NCBI GenBank assembly: GCA_944548615.1
Contig: OX155978.1
Span: 6,424,415 to 6,488,414 of the forward strand
DNA: 64,000 nt
Direction of reading: 5' to 3'
DNA from: Micropterix aruncella
Taxonomy: Eukaryota; Arthropoda; Insecta; Lepidoptera; Micropterigidae
Of the stretch, positions 35,506 to 45,412 are shown piece by piece. Made by a program: the position numbers and the translations under genes. The notes under the pieces were generated by a model that searched no databases, was not told the origin of the DNA, and was given only the letters and a program-made list of their open reading frames with translations. The number at the start of each line of letters is the position of its first letter. Position 1 is the stretch's first letter.

Positions 35506-35647
35506 GAATGCTCGAGTTTGTCAGCAGTATATGGAGGGGAAATACTGGGATATGTTGCTCGAATGATTTCCTCTATCACTTCCAGGTTGGTTGAAAAAAA
35601 AAATTCCCCCATGTGCAAATCCCCCAGGTCAAGAGATGATAATCTGA

Positions 35648-36111
35648 AAGTGGGTATCCATTAGGTTTGCGCATCAACTCTGCTCCGCGCATCTGCAACT
35701 GCTCAAATGGAGACGGTGCACGCATCAACCCAAAAACAACGAGCGCCCCGCAGTTTACATTCGAGCGTTGAGCGAACATGTCGTCGCCAGAATTTATTTT
35801 GAAATGTCTCATCCTTCGGATCTCTGAGCGCTGTATAATTTTGGTACTCCTCGATTGGAGCTAGACATTTCTTTTCGGCCCACTCCATAGCGATGGATTT
35901 GCGGAGACGTATCCACCAACGTCTTATTTTGCTTGCATCCACAAATACGCTGCGCAATACTTTGCGTTCGCAGCTTTTACTGCCACCGCGTGGAGCGCTC
36001 GCCGCGAAGCGTGCAACGTTGCACGCTCCAGGAGCGCAAACGTATCCACTACTGAAGCAGTTGCAGATGCGCGGAGCAGAGTTGATGCGCTAACCTAATG
36101 GATACCCACCT
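35648..36111. mobile_element. MITE with long inverted repeats and 3-bp target duplication (TGA)
   Basis: A 464-bp element with ends AAGTGGGTATCCATTAGGTT and reverse AGGTGGGTATCCATTAGGTT, continuing inverted for about 60 bp. It is inserted between LAPS and DYHLL of the mariner remnant with TGA repeated on both sides. A 3-bp target suggests PIF/Harbinger (inference). The paralogous insert at 54112-54448 sits at the identical site. Confidence 0.8.
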
Positions 36112-36438
36112 TGACGGCGCCAGGTTGGGGGAATACAGGGGATGGTTCGAAACATCCCATCCAAACGAGTCGAGAGCTTGTTTCGTGATGTTGGCCGTAT
36201 AGAGCCTGGCGTTGTCATGCAGAACTCCCTTCTGCAGCATTCCCCTCCTTTTGTTTTGAACCTTTCTCAGAGTCTCACTTAGGCAAAAAATCAATCCAAA
36301 TGATGGATTTGTGGTCCCAAAACACGGATGCCATTGTTTTTTGGATGAAATTGTGGTTTTGAATTTTTTCACTGAGGGTGATGAGGTGTGACATTTGAAC
36401 ACACTTGTATAATTCATAACTTCTCACCATAATCCGTT

Positions 36439-36752
36439 TTAACCCTTGGAGTAAATGGGTATTTTCATGGATGCATCTGTCTCTTTTGCAGGATTTTCGG
36501 CGACATCGACCTTAAAGTACTATAACTACGAAACTACTACACCAATCATAAAAAGAACAACTGCACAATGATTGCATTGAAATTTCGAATATAGAATATT
36601 GAAATATCATTTTGTAAAACAATTAGATAATTATTAATAAATATGAGAACGTCAAAGAAGTGAAAAAAACGCGGAACCAGATCTGGTCGTATCATACTCA
36701 ACGGATAATTGTTTCAGAACCAGATTTGGTCGTATCATACTCAACGGGTTAA
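36439..36752 (+). mobile_element. TTAA MITE family 1 (314 bp)
   Basis: TTAA on both sides. The left end is CCCTTGGAGTAAATGGG and the right end, in reverse, CCCGTTGAGTATGATACG. The interior has two direct AG-TCTGGTCGTATCATACTCAA-type blocks. The paralogous position in copy B (about 54777, CCGTTTTAATCTCATT) is empty, so this insertion is younger than the Glo1 duplication. Confidence 0.9.
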
Positions 36753-37093
36753 TCTCATTAAAAACTCCTCACAGCGATTTTCCCTTCCCAACAAGATAAC
36801 CAATGGTGCTTCGAATTTCACACCTGATAGAAGGAAACAGTAAGATTATTATCACATACTGACCCCCGCATGGTCTCAATGGAAAGGGGAGGAGCTAACC
36901 TTCACGCCAGTGTGACCAACATACCACAAAAAAAACCTCTGCCCAAGAAAGCCCTAGTACACTTACTTTCTAGACATGCCTCATGTAATAAATAACAGCC
37001 AATATGATATGCAACGTTTAGCAGTGCGGAATAAAAAAAGTGTTTTGGTTCATCCCAAAGCTGTAAAAAACGAGTACTTACTATGTAACTTAC

Positions 37094-37317
37094 TATGTAA
37101 GCGCCAATGTGGCTTTTCTGCTCAGAGCCCACTGGGAGCGTTCACTTTCATCCTTCGGTATGTCTTCGGCATTCTCAAATCCCATGAAAAATAGAGAGAA
37201 CTTCATTTCTGGAAAGTGGAGTTGTTTGAGCAAGTTCATTCCGAGGACTTTTGTGTAAAAGGGTAAGGACTTCCTGGGGTCCTTGATGCGGTACATGGTT
37301 TGTTGGAAGAAGAAGTC
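37094..37317 (-). CDS. Glo1: glyoxalase I copy A, coding exon 2 (zinc-ligand Glu replaced by Ala)
   Basis: Glyoxalase I converts the methylglyoxal-glutathione hemithioacetal to S-lactoylglutathione in the cytosol and needs a metal ion held by Gln, Glu, His and Glu (family knowledge). This 224-nt exon follows a TTTTCAG acceptor (minus strand) and encodes [40 protein letters not shown] and [12 protein letters not shown]. The Gln ligand (FQQT) is present. The second ligand, the Glu of human ATLELTHNWG (Glu99), is Ala here: GCG against GAA in copy B. The exon ends ...ACATA before GTAAGT. A 12-bp duplication repeats the donor; use of the distal one would add an in-frame TAG. Confidence 0.9.
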
Positions 37318-37908
37318 CTGAAAAGAGATTAATGATGGAAGTGAGAAAATAAGATTGTGCTTAAGAGAGATGTGTATAACGGCAAAATTATTGATTTTAA
37401 GACCGGAACGAAGATGATTTAAAAAAATATAAGCAGCATTCACCTACGTACAAGATTATACTCCACGGATCAATTGTGACGCTTATACATGCTTATTCAT
37501 GTTTAATTTCAATGTAAATTTTATCGCAGTAATTATTTTGAAACAACGAAGAAAAGAGGTTGCGAAAGGAGCCCTATCGTGGATTCTGCAAATTTAAAGG
37601 GTTGTAGGACGGGAGGGGGGGGGGTAAGCTGCAATCTTCCCCCTTCCCAATCGGTTGTGATTCCCGGCAAGTCCCCCGCCCCTCCCCCCATGCGCCAATT
37701 CGTAGTATATTTGTAGTATTTTCGGTGGTATTATAATGGTATTTTTCCAAAGATTATTACTAGTAGTTTCTTAAATATGGCGGAACACACACACACACAC
37801 AGACAGATTTCAGTCTGGAAATGGTCGTAATCGTCTCGGGGGAGAGGAGGGGGGGGGGGGTCAACATGTATATAAGTCTTCACTTCAAAAAAAATGTTTG
37901 TTTCCTAC
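37318..37908. other. Glo1 copy A intron 1 with G and C tracts
   Basis: Intron of 591 bp. It contains a G run at about 37610-37624, a C-rich stretch at 37669-37690, (CA)n at 37787-37800 and another G run at about 37849-37860. The same tracts, of different length, are present in copy B at 61865-61890 and 62120-62137. Confidence 0.7.
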
Positions 37909-37980
37909 CTTGGTTTCAGCGCTAGGCTTTGCACATAAAGCTTCTACTTCCGCCGGGGATATTCCACATTCATCGGCCAT
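37909..37980 (-). CDS. Glo1: glyoxalase I copy A, coding exon 1
   Basis: 72 nt on the minus strand, from ATG (37978-37980) to a donor GTAGGA. It encodes 24 residues (MADECGISPAEVEALCAKPS, then AETK) and joins in phase 0 to DFFFQQT in exon 2. It is identical in sequence to exon 1 of copy B at 62185-62256. A TTTTTCAG motif lies 15 nt upstream of the ATG, so the exon may begin with a short spliced 5' UTR. The short acidic N-terminus with no signal peptide fits a cytosolic enzyme. Confidence 0.85.
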
Positions 37981-38069
37981 TATTGTAAATTTCTGAAAAA
38001 AACCAAAGCATATAATAATGCAATATTATGATCAGTAATTGTATGCGTTTGTTGATTTTGTAAATAATA

Positions 38070-38775
38070 TTAGGTTGTTGCTGTTTGTCAATAGATGGCT
38101 CCAGCAGTAAGTGCTGGTTGATTTTGACATATCCAAAATGTCATAAACCACGCTTAGACATATGGTAAACAAACCGTTTTGACATACCTATTAGTGATTT
38201 TGTTTTGGCGTCATATACTTTTGGTTGTGTGAAAATGTCTGATTTTGTGCCGAATAATATTCATTTGCAGAAAGTGTTGATTTTCTTCTTTCTTTCGAAG
38301 AATACGGCGGCTGAAGTGCAACGAGAGCTCCAAAAATGGTGATTTCGATGTTGACGACCGTCTGCGTGAAGGAAGGCCAAAATCCTTCGAAGCAGCTGAA
38401 TTGGAGGCATTGCTCGATGAGGATCCGTGCCAAACGCAAGAAGAGCTTGCTTCAGCATTAGGAGTTACCTGCCAAGCCATTTCCAAGCGATTGCATGCGT
38501 TGGGAATGATTCAAAAACAACGAACTTGGGTTCCTTATGATTTGAATCCAAGGGACGTTGATGGTCGTTTTTTCGCCTGTAACAACTGCCCCAGCGGCAA
38601 ACAAGGAAGGATTTTCTTCATGGCATCTAGACGGGTGATGAAAAATGGATTCATTACAGCAACTCAAAGAGAAGAAAGTCATAGGGACTGTCCGATCATG
38701 CTTCTACGTCGTCGGCTCGGCCGAATATTCACGCTGCAAAGGTTATGTTATGTATTTGGCGATATTTTAGCATAT
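38070..38775 (+). mobile_element. mariner element, N-terminal half of transposase, copy A
   Basis: Starts near TTAGGTTGTTGCTGTTTGTC. The transposase begins MSDFVPNNIHLQKVLIFFFL at 38235, is disrupted near 38340, then reads LEALLDEDPCQTQEELASAL and GVTCQAISKRLHALGMIQKQ (helix-turn-helix), and WVPYDLNPRDV. Beyond that a frameshift hides FLHRIVTGDEKWIH-type and FGDI/WWDI motifs. It ends near 38775 without a right end. The paralogous copy is at 62346-63050, so it predates the duplication. It lies just upstream of Glo1-A. Confidence 0.85.
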
Positions 38776-39106
38776 AATAATATATTCGCCTGATGTCCAA
38801 CTGTTTTTAACTGGCCACACAGGTCGGTTTTAGGGGCTTTTTAGCGATGACTCTCAAGAGCTTCACCGCATAAAGTATAGAACTTCACCGCATCAATTAT
38901 GAAACTTTTTTTAGTGGCTTATTATACTTTAACAACTTTATAGCACCATAAAAACAGATTTCAATTCATAATATCAGATTGCGTTTCATAATATAAAAAT
39001 AATAATTTGGATCGTATATATTGAGAAATCTTAAGCGCACCGGTATTAAAAATAAAACAAAACAAAGGCAAGCAAAACAAGGATAACTATAATGGTGCAT
39101 GGATGA
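38776..39106. other. no gene seen
   Basis: AT-rich sequence absent at the equivalent position in copy B. Nothing recognised. Confidence 0.4.
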
Positions 39107-39213
39107 TAACGATAGTGACCGATCTGAAGTGGGGTGAGCATATTACACAGATTGTCTAAAAGGCCAACTCAATTACTTACTACAGGCCATATCAATACAG
39201 GCTCTGCCTATGA

Positions 39214-39710
39214 TTAGATTAGATTAGATAGATTAGATAGATTTTTATTCGAAGTAGACTTATAGTACTTTCCGAAAGTCTTATATTTCTAGACATTTAT
39301 GCCTTGCTTGTAGGCTTTACCATTGATTACTACACTATATAATCAATGGCTTTACGTAATAGTAATAATAATAATAATAATAACATTAAACAAATGGTTT
39401 TCATAGCTATGTTACACAAAAACGACTTGACCAGACCAATGTATCGCTTAAAAAATCTTCAATTTTATAATAGCCTTTAGAGCACAAAGTATCTTTAACA
39501 ATTTTTCTAAATTTAGTGTCTGGTAAAAGGGTTAGTTCCTCAGGCAAAGTATTATAAAAGCGAACACCATCTCCAATGAAAGATTAACTCACTTTTGCTA
39601 ACCTAGAGCCCGTAATGGCTAGTTTATTTTTGAACCTGGTGTTCCTATTGTGAATGCCTATTATGAGGTAATAAAATCCCGCCGAAGCCGCACTTTTAGT
39701 AAATTTCCAG
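39214..39710 (-). mobile_element. LINE C-terminal fragment with GATTA tail
   Basis: The minus strand reads GVRFYNTLPEELTLLPDTKF, RKIVKDTLCSKGYYKIEDFL and SDTLVWS. The (AATCT)n tail (GATTAGATTA in plus reading) lies at 39214-39243. It ends where the DFL motif of LINE proteins is expected. A stop lies upstream of GVRFYN. Dead fragment. Confidence 0.65.
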
Positions 39711-39865
39711 GGTTCTACATTTTGTATGTACGACTAAATCATGCAAAATATATTATAGGAAATTTAATCATGTAATACTAAGGATAAATTAAATAAATAA
39801 ATAAATTTAAAAAAATACACCAGCCTTCTTTGTCAGTATAAAAAACCTAAATCACACCAATGTTA

Positions 39866-40359
39866 AGGTGGGTATCCATTAAGTTCGCGCATCAACTCTG
39901 CTCCGTGCATCTGCAACTGCTCAAATGCAGAAGGTTCGCGCATCAACTCAAGAACAACGAGTGCTCCGCAGTTTACATTCAAACATTGAGCGAACATGTC
40001 ATCGCCTGAATTTATTTTTAAATTTATCACCCTCGGATCCCACAGCACTGTATAATTTCGGTACCACCCCCCCCAATTAGAGCTAGACATTTCTCTTTGG
40101 GCCACTTCATAGCGATGGATTCGCGTTTACTGAACGTCGAACGTGATGCATGAGACGCATCTACCAACGTCTTACTTTGCTCGCATCCACGAACACACTG
40201 CGCACCACTTTGTGTTTGCAGCATTTACCGCCACCGCGTGGAGCGCTCGCTGCGGAGCGTGCAACGTTGCACGTTCCAGGAGCTCGAACGTATCCACTAC
40301 TGGAGCAGTTGCAGATGCGCGGAGCAGAGTTGATGCGCAAACCTAATGGATACCCACCT
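39866..40359. mobile_element. MITE with long inverted repeats and TTA target duplication
   Basis: 494 bp, ends AGGTGGGTATCCATTAAGTT and reverse AGGTGGGTATCCATTAGGTT, with inverted similarity extending about 60 bp (CATCAACTCTGCTCCG). TTA is repeated on both sides (39863-39865, 40360-40362). Removal restores the LINE frame CCAATGTTAGAGTTTGAATT, as in 30640-30660. Same family as 35648-36111. Confidence 0.85.
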
Positions 40360-40547
40360 TTAGAGTTTGAATTCCATATCTGGAATCCTTACTTTGTGAA
40401 AGATGAGGAACTCCTCGAGAAAGTCCAGCGCAGAACGACCAAGAAACTAGTGGGTTTTGAAAAGTTGAAATACTCAGAAAGACTCCGCAGATTGCATTTG
40501 CCCACAATCAAGGAACGTCGGATAAAGAGTGACCACACTGAGACGTA

Positions 40548-40705
40548 CACTCACATGTGGCCATAAAGCTGTCCTAAACCTACCACAGCCGGTCGTTAGT
40601 CCGGAGTCCTCCCAGTCCTCTCACCCCCCGGAAGTGTAATATTATGATGGCCCCAACTCCATTCCGTGAATTCCATGGCAGTTCCGTTTGTATTTTATTT
40701 ATCTT
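40548..40705 (+). mobile_element. 3' UTR fragment of the PD-(D/E)XK LINE-like family
   Basis: Only the 3' UTR (ACTCACATGTGGCCATAAAG, CCTACCACAGCCGGTCGTTA, ending GTTCCGTTTGTATTTTATTT) is present. Confidence 0.7.
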
Positions 40706-40718
40706 GGAGTACTCGACA

Positions 40719-41095
40719 CAGTATAACTGCAGTATAGGAACCTATCCTACATAGTCTTTTTAACGTCACCCGTCTATATTCACCACGCTGATTCCGAATC
40801 TGCAATAATTTTAATTCAGTCTCAATAAATAAGCGGTTTGTTGACATACGGAATGAACACTTTGAATGCCTATATCTCGCTTGTTTATTGAGACGGAATA
40901 AAGATTGTTGCAGATTAGCGTGGTGAACATAGTCGGGTGAATATCGAATATTGTCAAAAAATGGTTTAATATCTCAAAATATTGCTAATTTCAAGCGTCC
41001 GAGGCTATTTTCTTTCAGATTTAGCATTAAAATAATCAAATCTATTAGTGTGTTTTTTTGTTGTTGAAAAAAGGTTCCTATACTGCAGTTATTCC
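40719..41095. mobile_element. MITE with ATAACTGCAGTATAGGAACC termini
   Basis: Left end at 40723 (ATAACTGCAGTATAGGAACC) and its inverted copy at the right (GGTTCCTATACTGCAGTTAT, 41073-41092). No ORF. The right half also occurs in copy B at about 63060-63352, and a related end lies at about 5200. The target duplication is not clear. Confidence 0.65.
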
Positions 41096-41251
41096 ATCGG
41101 CACTACGCCACTGTAGTGTCCAGAGGTAAAGGGGCTGCGGAATGACCCACAATCGCATCCCAACCGATACGAAATGAGTCTATGGTAAAAAATACTTTTA
41201 GGAAAAATATTTCCGCTTGCCCAATGAGTAATAATTCTGTTCGAATTACAT

Positions 41252-44204
41252 TTAACACGTTGATGGACAGTAACGCCTATAGGCGATCATGCTGCAAAAA
41301 TGATACGACAGAACGCCCGTCAAAATCAGAGTTTTAATTAGTTTAAAATCAGTACACCGCTCGGCGATCGCTTTTCTATACTAACATAAGGAACGACATG
41401 CTGTAGTGTCACCGCAGAGGTAATTTAGATAATTCTACTGTCACAATACAACATTCAAAAGTACGTCTGAACAAAGTACTTCCCCATACACTTAGATATT
41501 TTTGGGATTCTCCAGGCAGTGACACTACGTCGGTGGGCGTCGTATTTTCGAAGGTTAGTCGAGTAGTGCGCGGCGGCGGAGCGCTACGTGTGCCTACCTG
41601 CTTATTTTCGTGTGTAAATTTATTGTTCGTAAGGTGAGTTTTATTTGTTTTGTACGTATTTCTATAGTATTATCCGTAAAAATACTAATTATAATTGAAC
41701 CTGTAAACAATGTATTTGTTATGCTAATGTGTGTTTTGTTTTAGCGATTTCGTAGTAATAAATACGGCAAATTCATTTGCAGATGGAGTCTAGAAATTCA
41801 TACGAAGCTGAGGAAAAACGGATACGGGATTTATTTGATGCGGTACATAATTCCGAGTCAAGTGAAGACCCGTATGCTGATGATGGGGAGTATGGATCGG
41901 ACAAAGATTATCATCCATCTGGCCGAGAATCTACAAGTTCCGAAGATGCAGCTGGGACCTCAGGAACAAGACAGAGAACAGCGACTATATCTTCTGTTGA
42001 GTCTTCTTCTTCTAGTGAAGCAGATGATGATGACGAAATGTCATGTAGATCAGAGTGCGAAGAACGACGTGAAAATACAGAGAGTATTCAAAATGCTGTG
42101 GTAAGGCAATCTATTTTATCTAGATCTGCGTCGCCAACTAATGATCAGCCACATGTGGTACAACAGACCTCTGGTCGGGCAAGTCCGATCAATCATGGTC
42201 CTCAAAGGTCAAATACACCTGTTACAGAAGAATCCTGGTCTACTACAGTTACGGAAACACCGGAATTCAATTTTGATCACTCAGCCTCTGGTATAACGGT
42301 AAATATTATTGAAATGGAACAGATTGTAGAGTTTTTTCACCTCGTATTTCCACGAGAATTCGTAGAATATCTGGTAAACTGTACTAATACTTATGGTAAT
42401 GTTCTATGCAATACGAATAGACCTCATACCAGATATAGCCGGAAGACAATTTATCGGGAAACCAATTACGAAGAAATGATGATTTTTTTGGGTCTTAGTC
42501 TTCTCAAAGGCCACATCAAATGTCCTAAACAAAGAAGTCTCTTTTCGCTATCCGATACGCTGTATTATCATCCTATATTCAACTATAAGATATCGGGAAG
42601 AAGATATGAGCAATTTTTACGCTGTTTATGAGCATCGGAATTGGACGCTAAAGGAAAAGATAAGGTCGTGAAATTTATTGATATGCTAACACTAAACTTT
42701 AGAAAAGTGTATCATCCTGATGCAGAATTGTCATTGGATGAGTCTCTCCTTCTATTTCGGGGACGTTTACACTTTCGCCAGTATATAAAGTCCAAAAAAG
42801 CCCGCTATGGCATCAAATTCTACGAGCTCACTACACACGATGGTTATGTGCTAAACATAAAAATGTATTCAGGCAAAGAAACAGCAGAACAAGTAGAATC
42901 GCAGTCCAAGACAGAAAAACTAGTATTGCAACTGATGCATCCATATTTGCTACTTGGTCATCATCTATTTATGGATAACTTTTACAATTCTGTAAAGTTA
43001 TCGCAGAAATTGCTCGACTTGAAAACTCATAGCACTGGCACCTTGCGTATAAATCGCAAAGATAATCCGAAACACATTATGAAGAAAAAACTGAAAAGGG
43101 GTGAGCATATATGGGCACGCAATGGCAAAGTATATGTTTCAAAGTGGAAAGATAAGCGTCCAGTCACAATGATTACCACTAAGAAGCATCCCTCGATCGT
43201 GGAAGTGAGAAATAGATATGGCGTTGCAAGACTGAAGCCTGCTGAAGTTGACATTTATAACAGGTGCATGTCCAGAATTGATAGCTCCGATCAAATGGTA
43301 GCCTATTATTCTTGTCCCCGTAAAACCATTAGGTGGTATAAAAAGGTCTTGTTTCATCTTCTGGATATTGCAGTGTGGAATGCATATTTTTTATACAAGA
43401 AATATAAAAAAAACAATGCCCACACTTATCATTACGTAAACTACAGAGAAGAATTGATCAAGGTAATGATTGGACTTTACGGAAAATTAAAAGGAAAGGA
43501 TTTCATCCACAAAACCAACAGCATACATGATGTAGACGATTCCGACCGAACACGTCATCTGCCGTTACGCCTACACCTCGACAAGAAAATGCAACTGAAA
43601 CAGAAAACATGCATCGTCACTGGCCAGAACAAGTGCCATCCCGACCTGGAACTACGAAAAAATTCTCTTTCCTGAAGTGCAAAGCCTGCACCCAGAAGAA
43701 TATGCGCAGGGAAACTAGTTATCGTTGTAAAGGATGCCCTGATAAGCCACCATTGTGCCCGTCTTGCTTCGAATATTATCATGTCAATTTGTAAAAGTAA
43801 TTTAAGATACTATTTTGATATGGTCCGAGTAGTTATTCTATAAGTGTTAGTAGTTAGGTAGTTTATTTGAATCGTTCCTTCTATACTAAGACTTACAATA
43901 CTTATCCAAATTATTAATGCTAGAACTGTAATTGTACCAACCAATGTTTGTATTTGCTTTAAAAAAAAGGTAAAAATATGAGTATATATTTTTTTTATTT
44001 TGTTCTATTCCATTACACAATGGTAACGCCTATGGGCGCAGTGGCACATTTTATACAATCTAAGATAAAAAATATGTTCTGTTCTGTCATAATATGTGTT
44101 ATTTTTACCACGTTTGTGACACTACGCCTATAGGCAATGTATGGAAATAAGTAGTGTCACAGACGAATCCATCGATGAGGTAGTACTGTCCATCAACGTG
44201 TTAA
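41252..44204 (+). mobile_element. piggyBac transposon, nearly complete
   Basis: A 2953-bp element flanked by TTAA (41252-41255, 44201-44204) with perfect 17-bp terminal inverted repeats (CACGTTGATGGACAGTA). Subterminal ACGCCTATAGGCG-type motifs occur near both ends (about 41272, 44025 and 44123). A 5' UTR intron is likely: donor AAG-GTGAGT at 41633/41634 and acceptor TTTTGTTTTAG at 41744. It carries one transposase gene with two lesions. The aligned site in copy B at about 63550 has no element, so the insertion is younger than the duplication. Perfect ends suggest recent mobility. Confidence 0.95.
41783..43794 (+). pseudogene. piggyBac transposase with one stop and one frameshift
   Basis: ATG at 41783; an upstream TTG is in frame but not needed. 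The N-terminus is acidic and Ser-rich (about residues 1-130), followed by the DDE-type core. The three catalytic Asp are visible: LSLDES (about residue 319), LFMDNFYNS (about 398) and RIDSSDQM (about 500). An in-frame TGA at 42629-42631, after EQFLRCL, interrupts the frame, which continues directly. A frameshift near 43540-43600 moves the C-terminal Cys-rich domain (CKACTQ, CKGCPDK, CPSCFEYYH) into another frame, ending with TAA at 43792-43794. The piggyBac C-terminal Cys domain recognises the transposon ends. The protein would be about 670 residues, longer than the 594 of the classic element. Confidence 0.93.
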
Positions 44205-44837
44205 AATTCAAATCTAAACAAGTTTTCATACCGGTTTCGCCCGACAAGTCTGCCAAATCACCAACCAGTGGGCGGCCACTTCCATAGAAAGAAAATTTGT
44301 ATGGAGCCAGCGGCTATCAAGGTGGCAACTTAACTATGCCACAATAACACGAAATGCGGTTGTCAGCCTGCGAGACGCGTCTGCCTACTTTTCCGCGAGC
44401 TGTATATTGTCTTTGCTCTGTCTGACCATCACACATACTGCGCATTTTGCTGCGCATACGCACGCATAGCGTCCGCACGCCGCTTCCGCTCTGCTGTCAG
44501 TCGTGCGTGTGATCAATGGTGCGTCTTATGTGCGTTGTTTGCTTACCGTTTGCTGCGTCACTTGTGTTTTACGTCGTACCGGCTTCATTTTGGGTTTTTC
44601 GAGTTTTGTGCCGCCTCTCGGGAAGTGACGATGTATAAGAAATGTGTACATAGTTTGCGGACTAATTAGGCGCAAGAGAGGAGAACCTGAGGGTGTGAGT
44701 GTCTTTTATGGCAGTATTTTTAATGGCACATTTTTTCATAGTAGGTATTAATATTTATTTTAATACGAGACATCAATAAACCGTATGCTCGATTCGTAAT
44801 TTTGTTTTTATTTCTATCGATTTATGTATCCGGTAAG

Positions 44838-44922
44838 GGTGGGCTACACTGGCTTGTGGCGTTTTTATCGATATCGATAGGTGGGCTGCGCTGGCTTGTG
44901 GCGTTTTTATCGATATCGATAA
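44838..44922. promoter_or_regulatory. tandem TATCGATATCGATA motifs (DRE/BEAF-like)
   Basis: A 41-bp unit is present twice (44839-44880, 44881-44922), each ending in TATCGATATCGATA (44866-44879, 44908-44921). A further CTATCGATT lies at about 44815. In Drosophila TATCGATA is the DRE bound by DREF, and CGATA clusters bind the insulator protein BEAF-32. Function here is inferred from the motif only. Confidence 0.4.
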
Positions 44923-45004
44923 ATAGGCTGGTTAATGGTTAACTATTGCAATGGTCAGATGTTGCCATTTCGCAAGACCAGAGGGTTGCCATTCTGCTAA
45001 AACC

Positions 45005-45412
45005 AGAGTGTTGAAAAAGAGTGTGACAGACGGGGGGCGCCAGTTTTGCATGCGGCAATTTTGCACAAATGTCACTTTTGACAGGTCCAAATTTGTAGAG
45101 GGCAGATTTGCAGGAGGCAACCTTGCATGCGGCAACCTTCAGTACAGTTTTTCTGTTAGGTTAGGTTAGGTTATTCTTTCCCTAAAATCGAAGTGACATT
45201 AATTACCGGCATCCTTGTAGTGGATGACTTTTATACATCAAACTAAACATTAAAAAAAATGTTTTAAGTTTTTCTGTTAGGTTAGGTTAGGTCATTTTGA
45301 CATTTGCAAAACTGCCTTCTGCAAGATTGCCTTCTGCAAAACTGCCGCCTGCAAGAATGCCGTCTGCAAGATTGCCGTCTGCAAATTTGCCTTCTGCAAG
45401 TTTGATGGGACC
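45005..45412. repeat. 15-bp repeat in two inverted blocks, with TTAGG-type runs between
   Basis: Block 2 (45305-45409) has seven units of the form TGCAAGATTGCCGTC. Block 1 (about 45040-45140) has the reverse form (TTGCATGCGGCAA, TTGCAGGAGGCAA). Between them GTTTTTCTG(TTAGG)n occurs twice (about 45147-45172 and 45265-45290). On the minus strand block 2 reads as pentapeptides of the type G-N/S/I-L/F-A-E/D. Confidence 0.75.

Larger units (their letters stand above)
35540..36840 (-). mobile_element. mariner transposase remnant (C-terminal half) in Glo1-A intron 2
   Basis: The minus strand reads KQWHPCFGTTNPSFGLIF, LRKVQNKRRGMLQKGVLHDN, ARLYTANITKQALDSFGWDV, SNHPLYSPNLAPS, then across a MITE DYHLLT. 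HDNAR and the P.YSP.LAPSDYHL block are the classic mariner catalytic motifs. It is interrupted by the MITE at 35648-36111 and by a family 1 TTAA element at 36439-36752. The paralogous remnant is at 53880-54850. Confidence 0.8.
39107..40555 (+). mobile_element. broken LINE fragment of the 30112-31140 subfamily, with later inserts
   Basis: Pieces at 39112-39170 (TIVTDLKWGEHITQIV-type), 39835-39865 and 40360-40555 (LEFEFHIWNPYFVKDEELLE, KVQRRTTKKLVGFEKLKY, RLRRLHLPTIKERRI) belong to one LINE. Between them lie another LINE 3' end in reverse (39214-39710) and a MITE (39866-40359). It is chimeric at about 40550, where it switches to the 3' UTR of the PD-(D/E)XK LINE. Confidence 0.65.

Noticed and set aside
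35893..36093. Frames with repeated QLQMRGAELMR in several places
   Set aside because: These lie in the terminal inverted repeats of the GGTGGGTATCC MITE and are not genes.
41835..42104. Alternative frame within the piggyBac N-terminus
   Set aside because: Out of frame with the transposase core; a shadow frame.
45156..45290. Telomeric TTAGG array
   Set aside because: Only about three units each time, inside a duplicated insert; too short for a telomere or a clear interstitial telomere.
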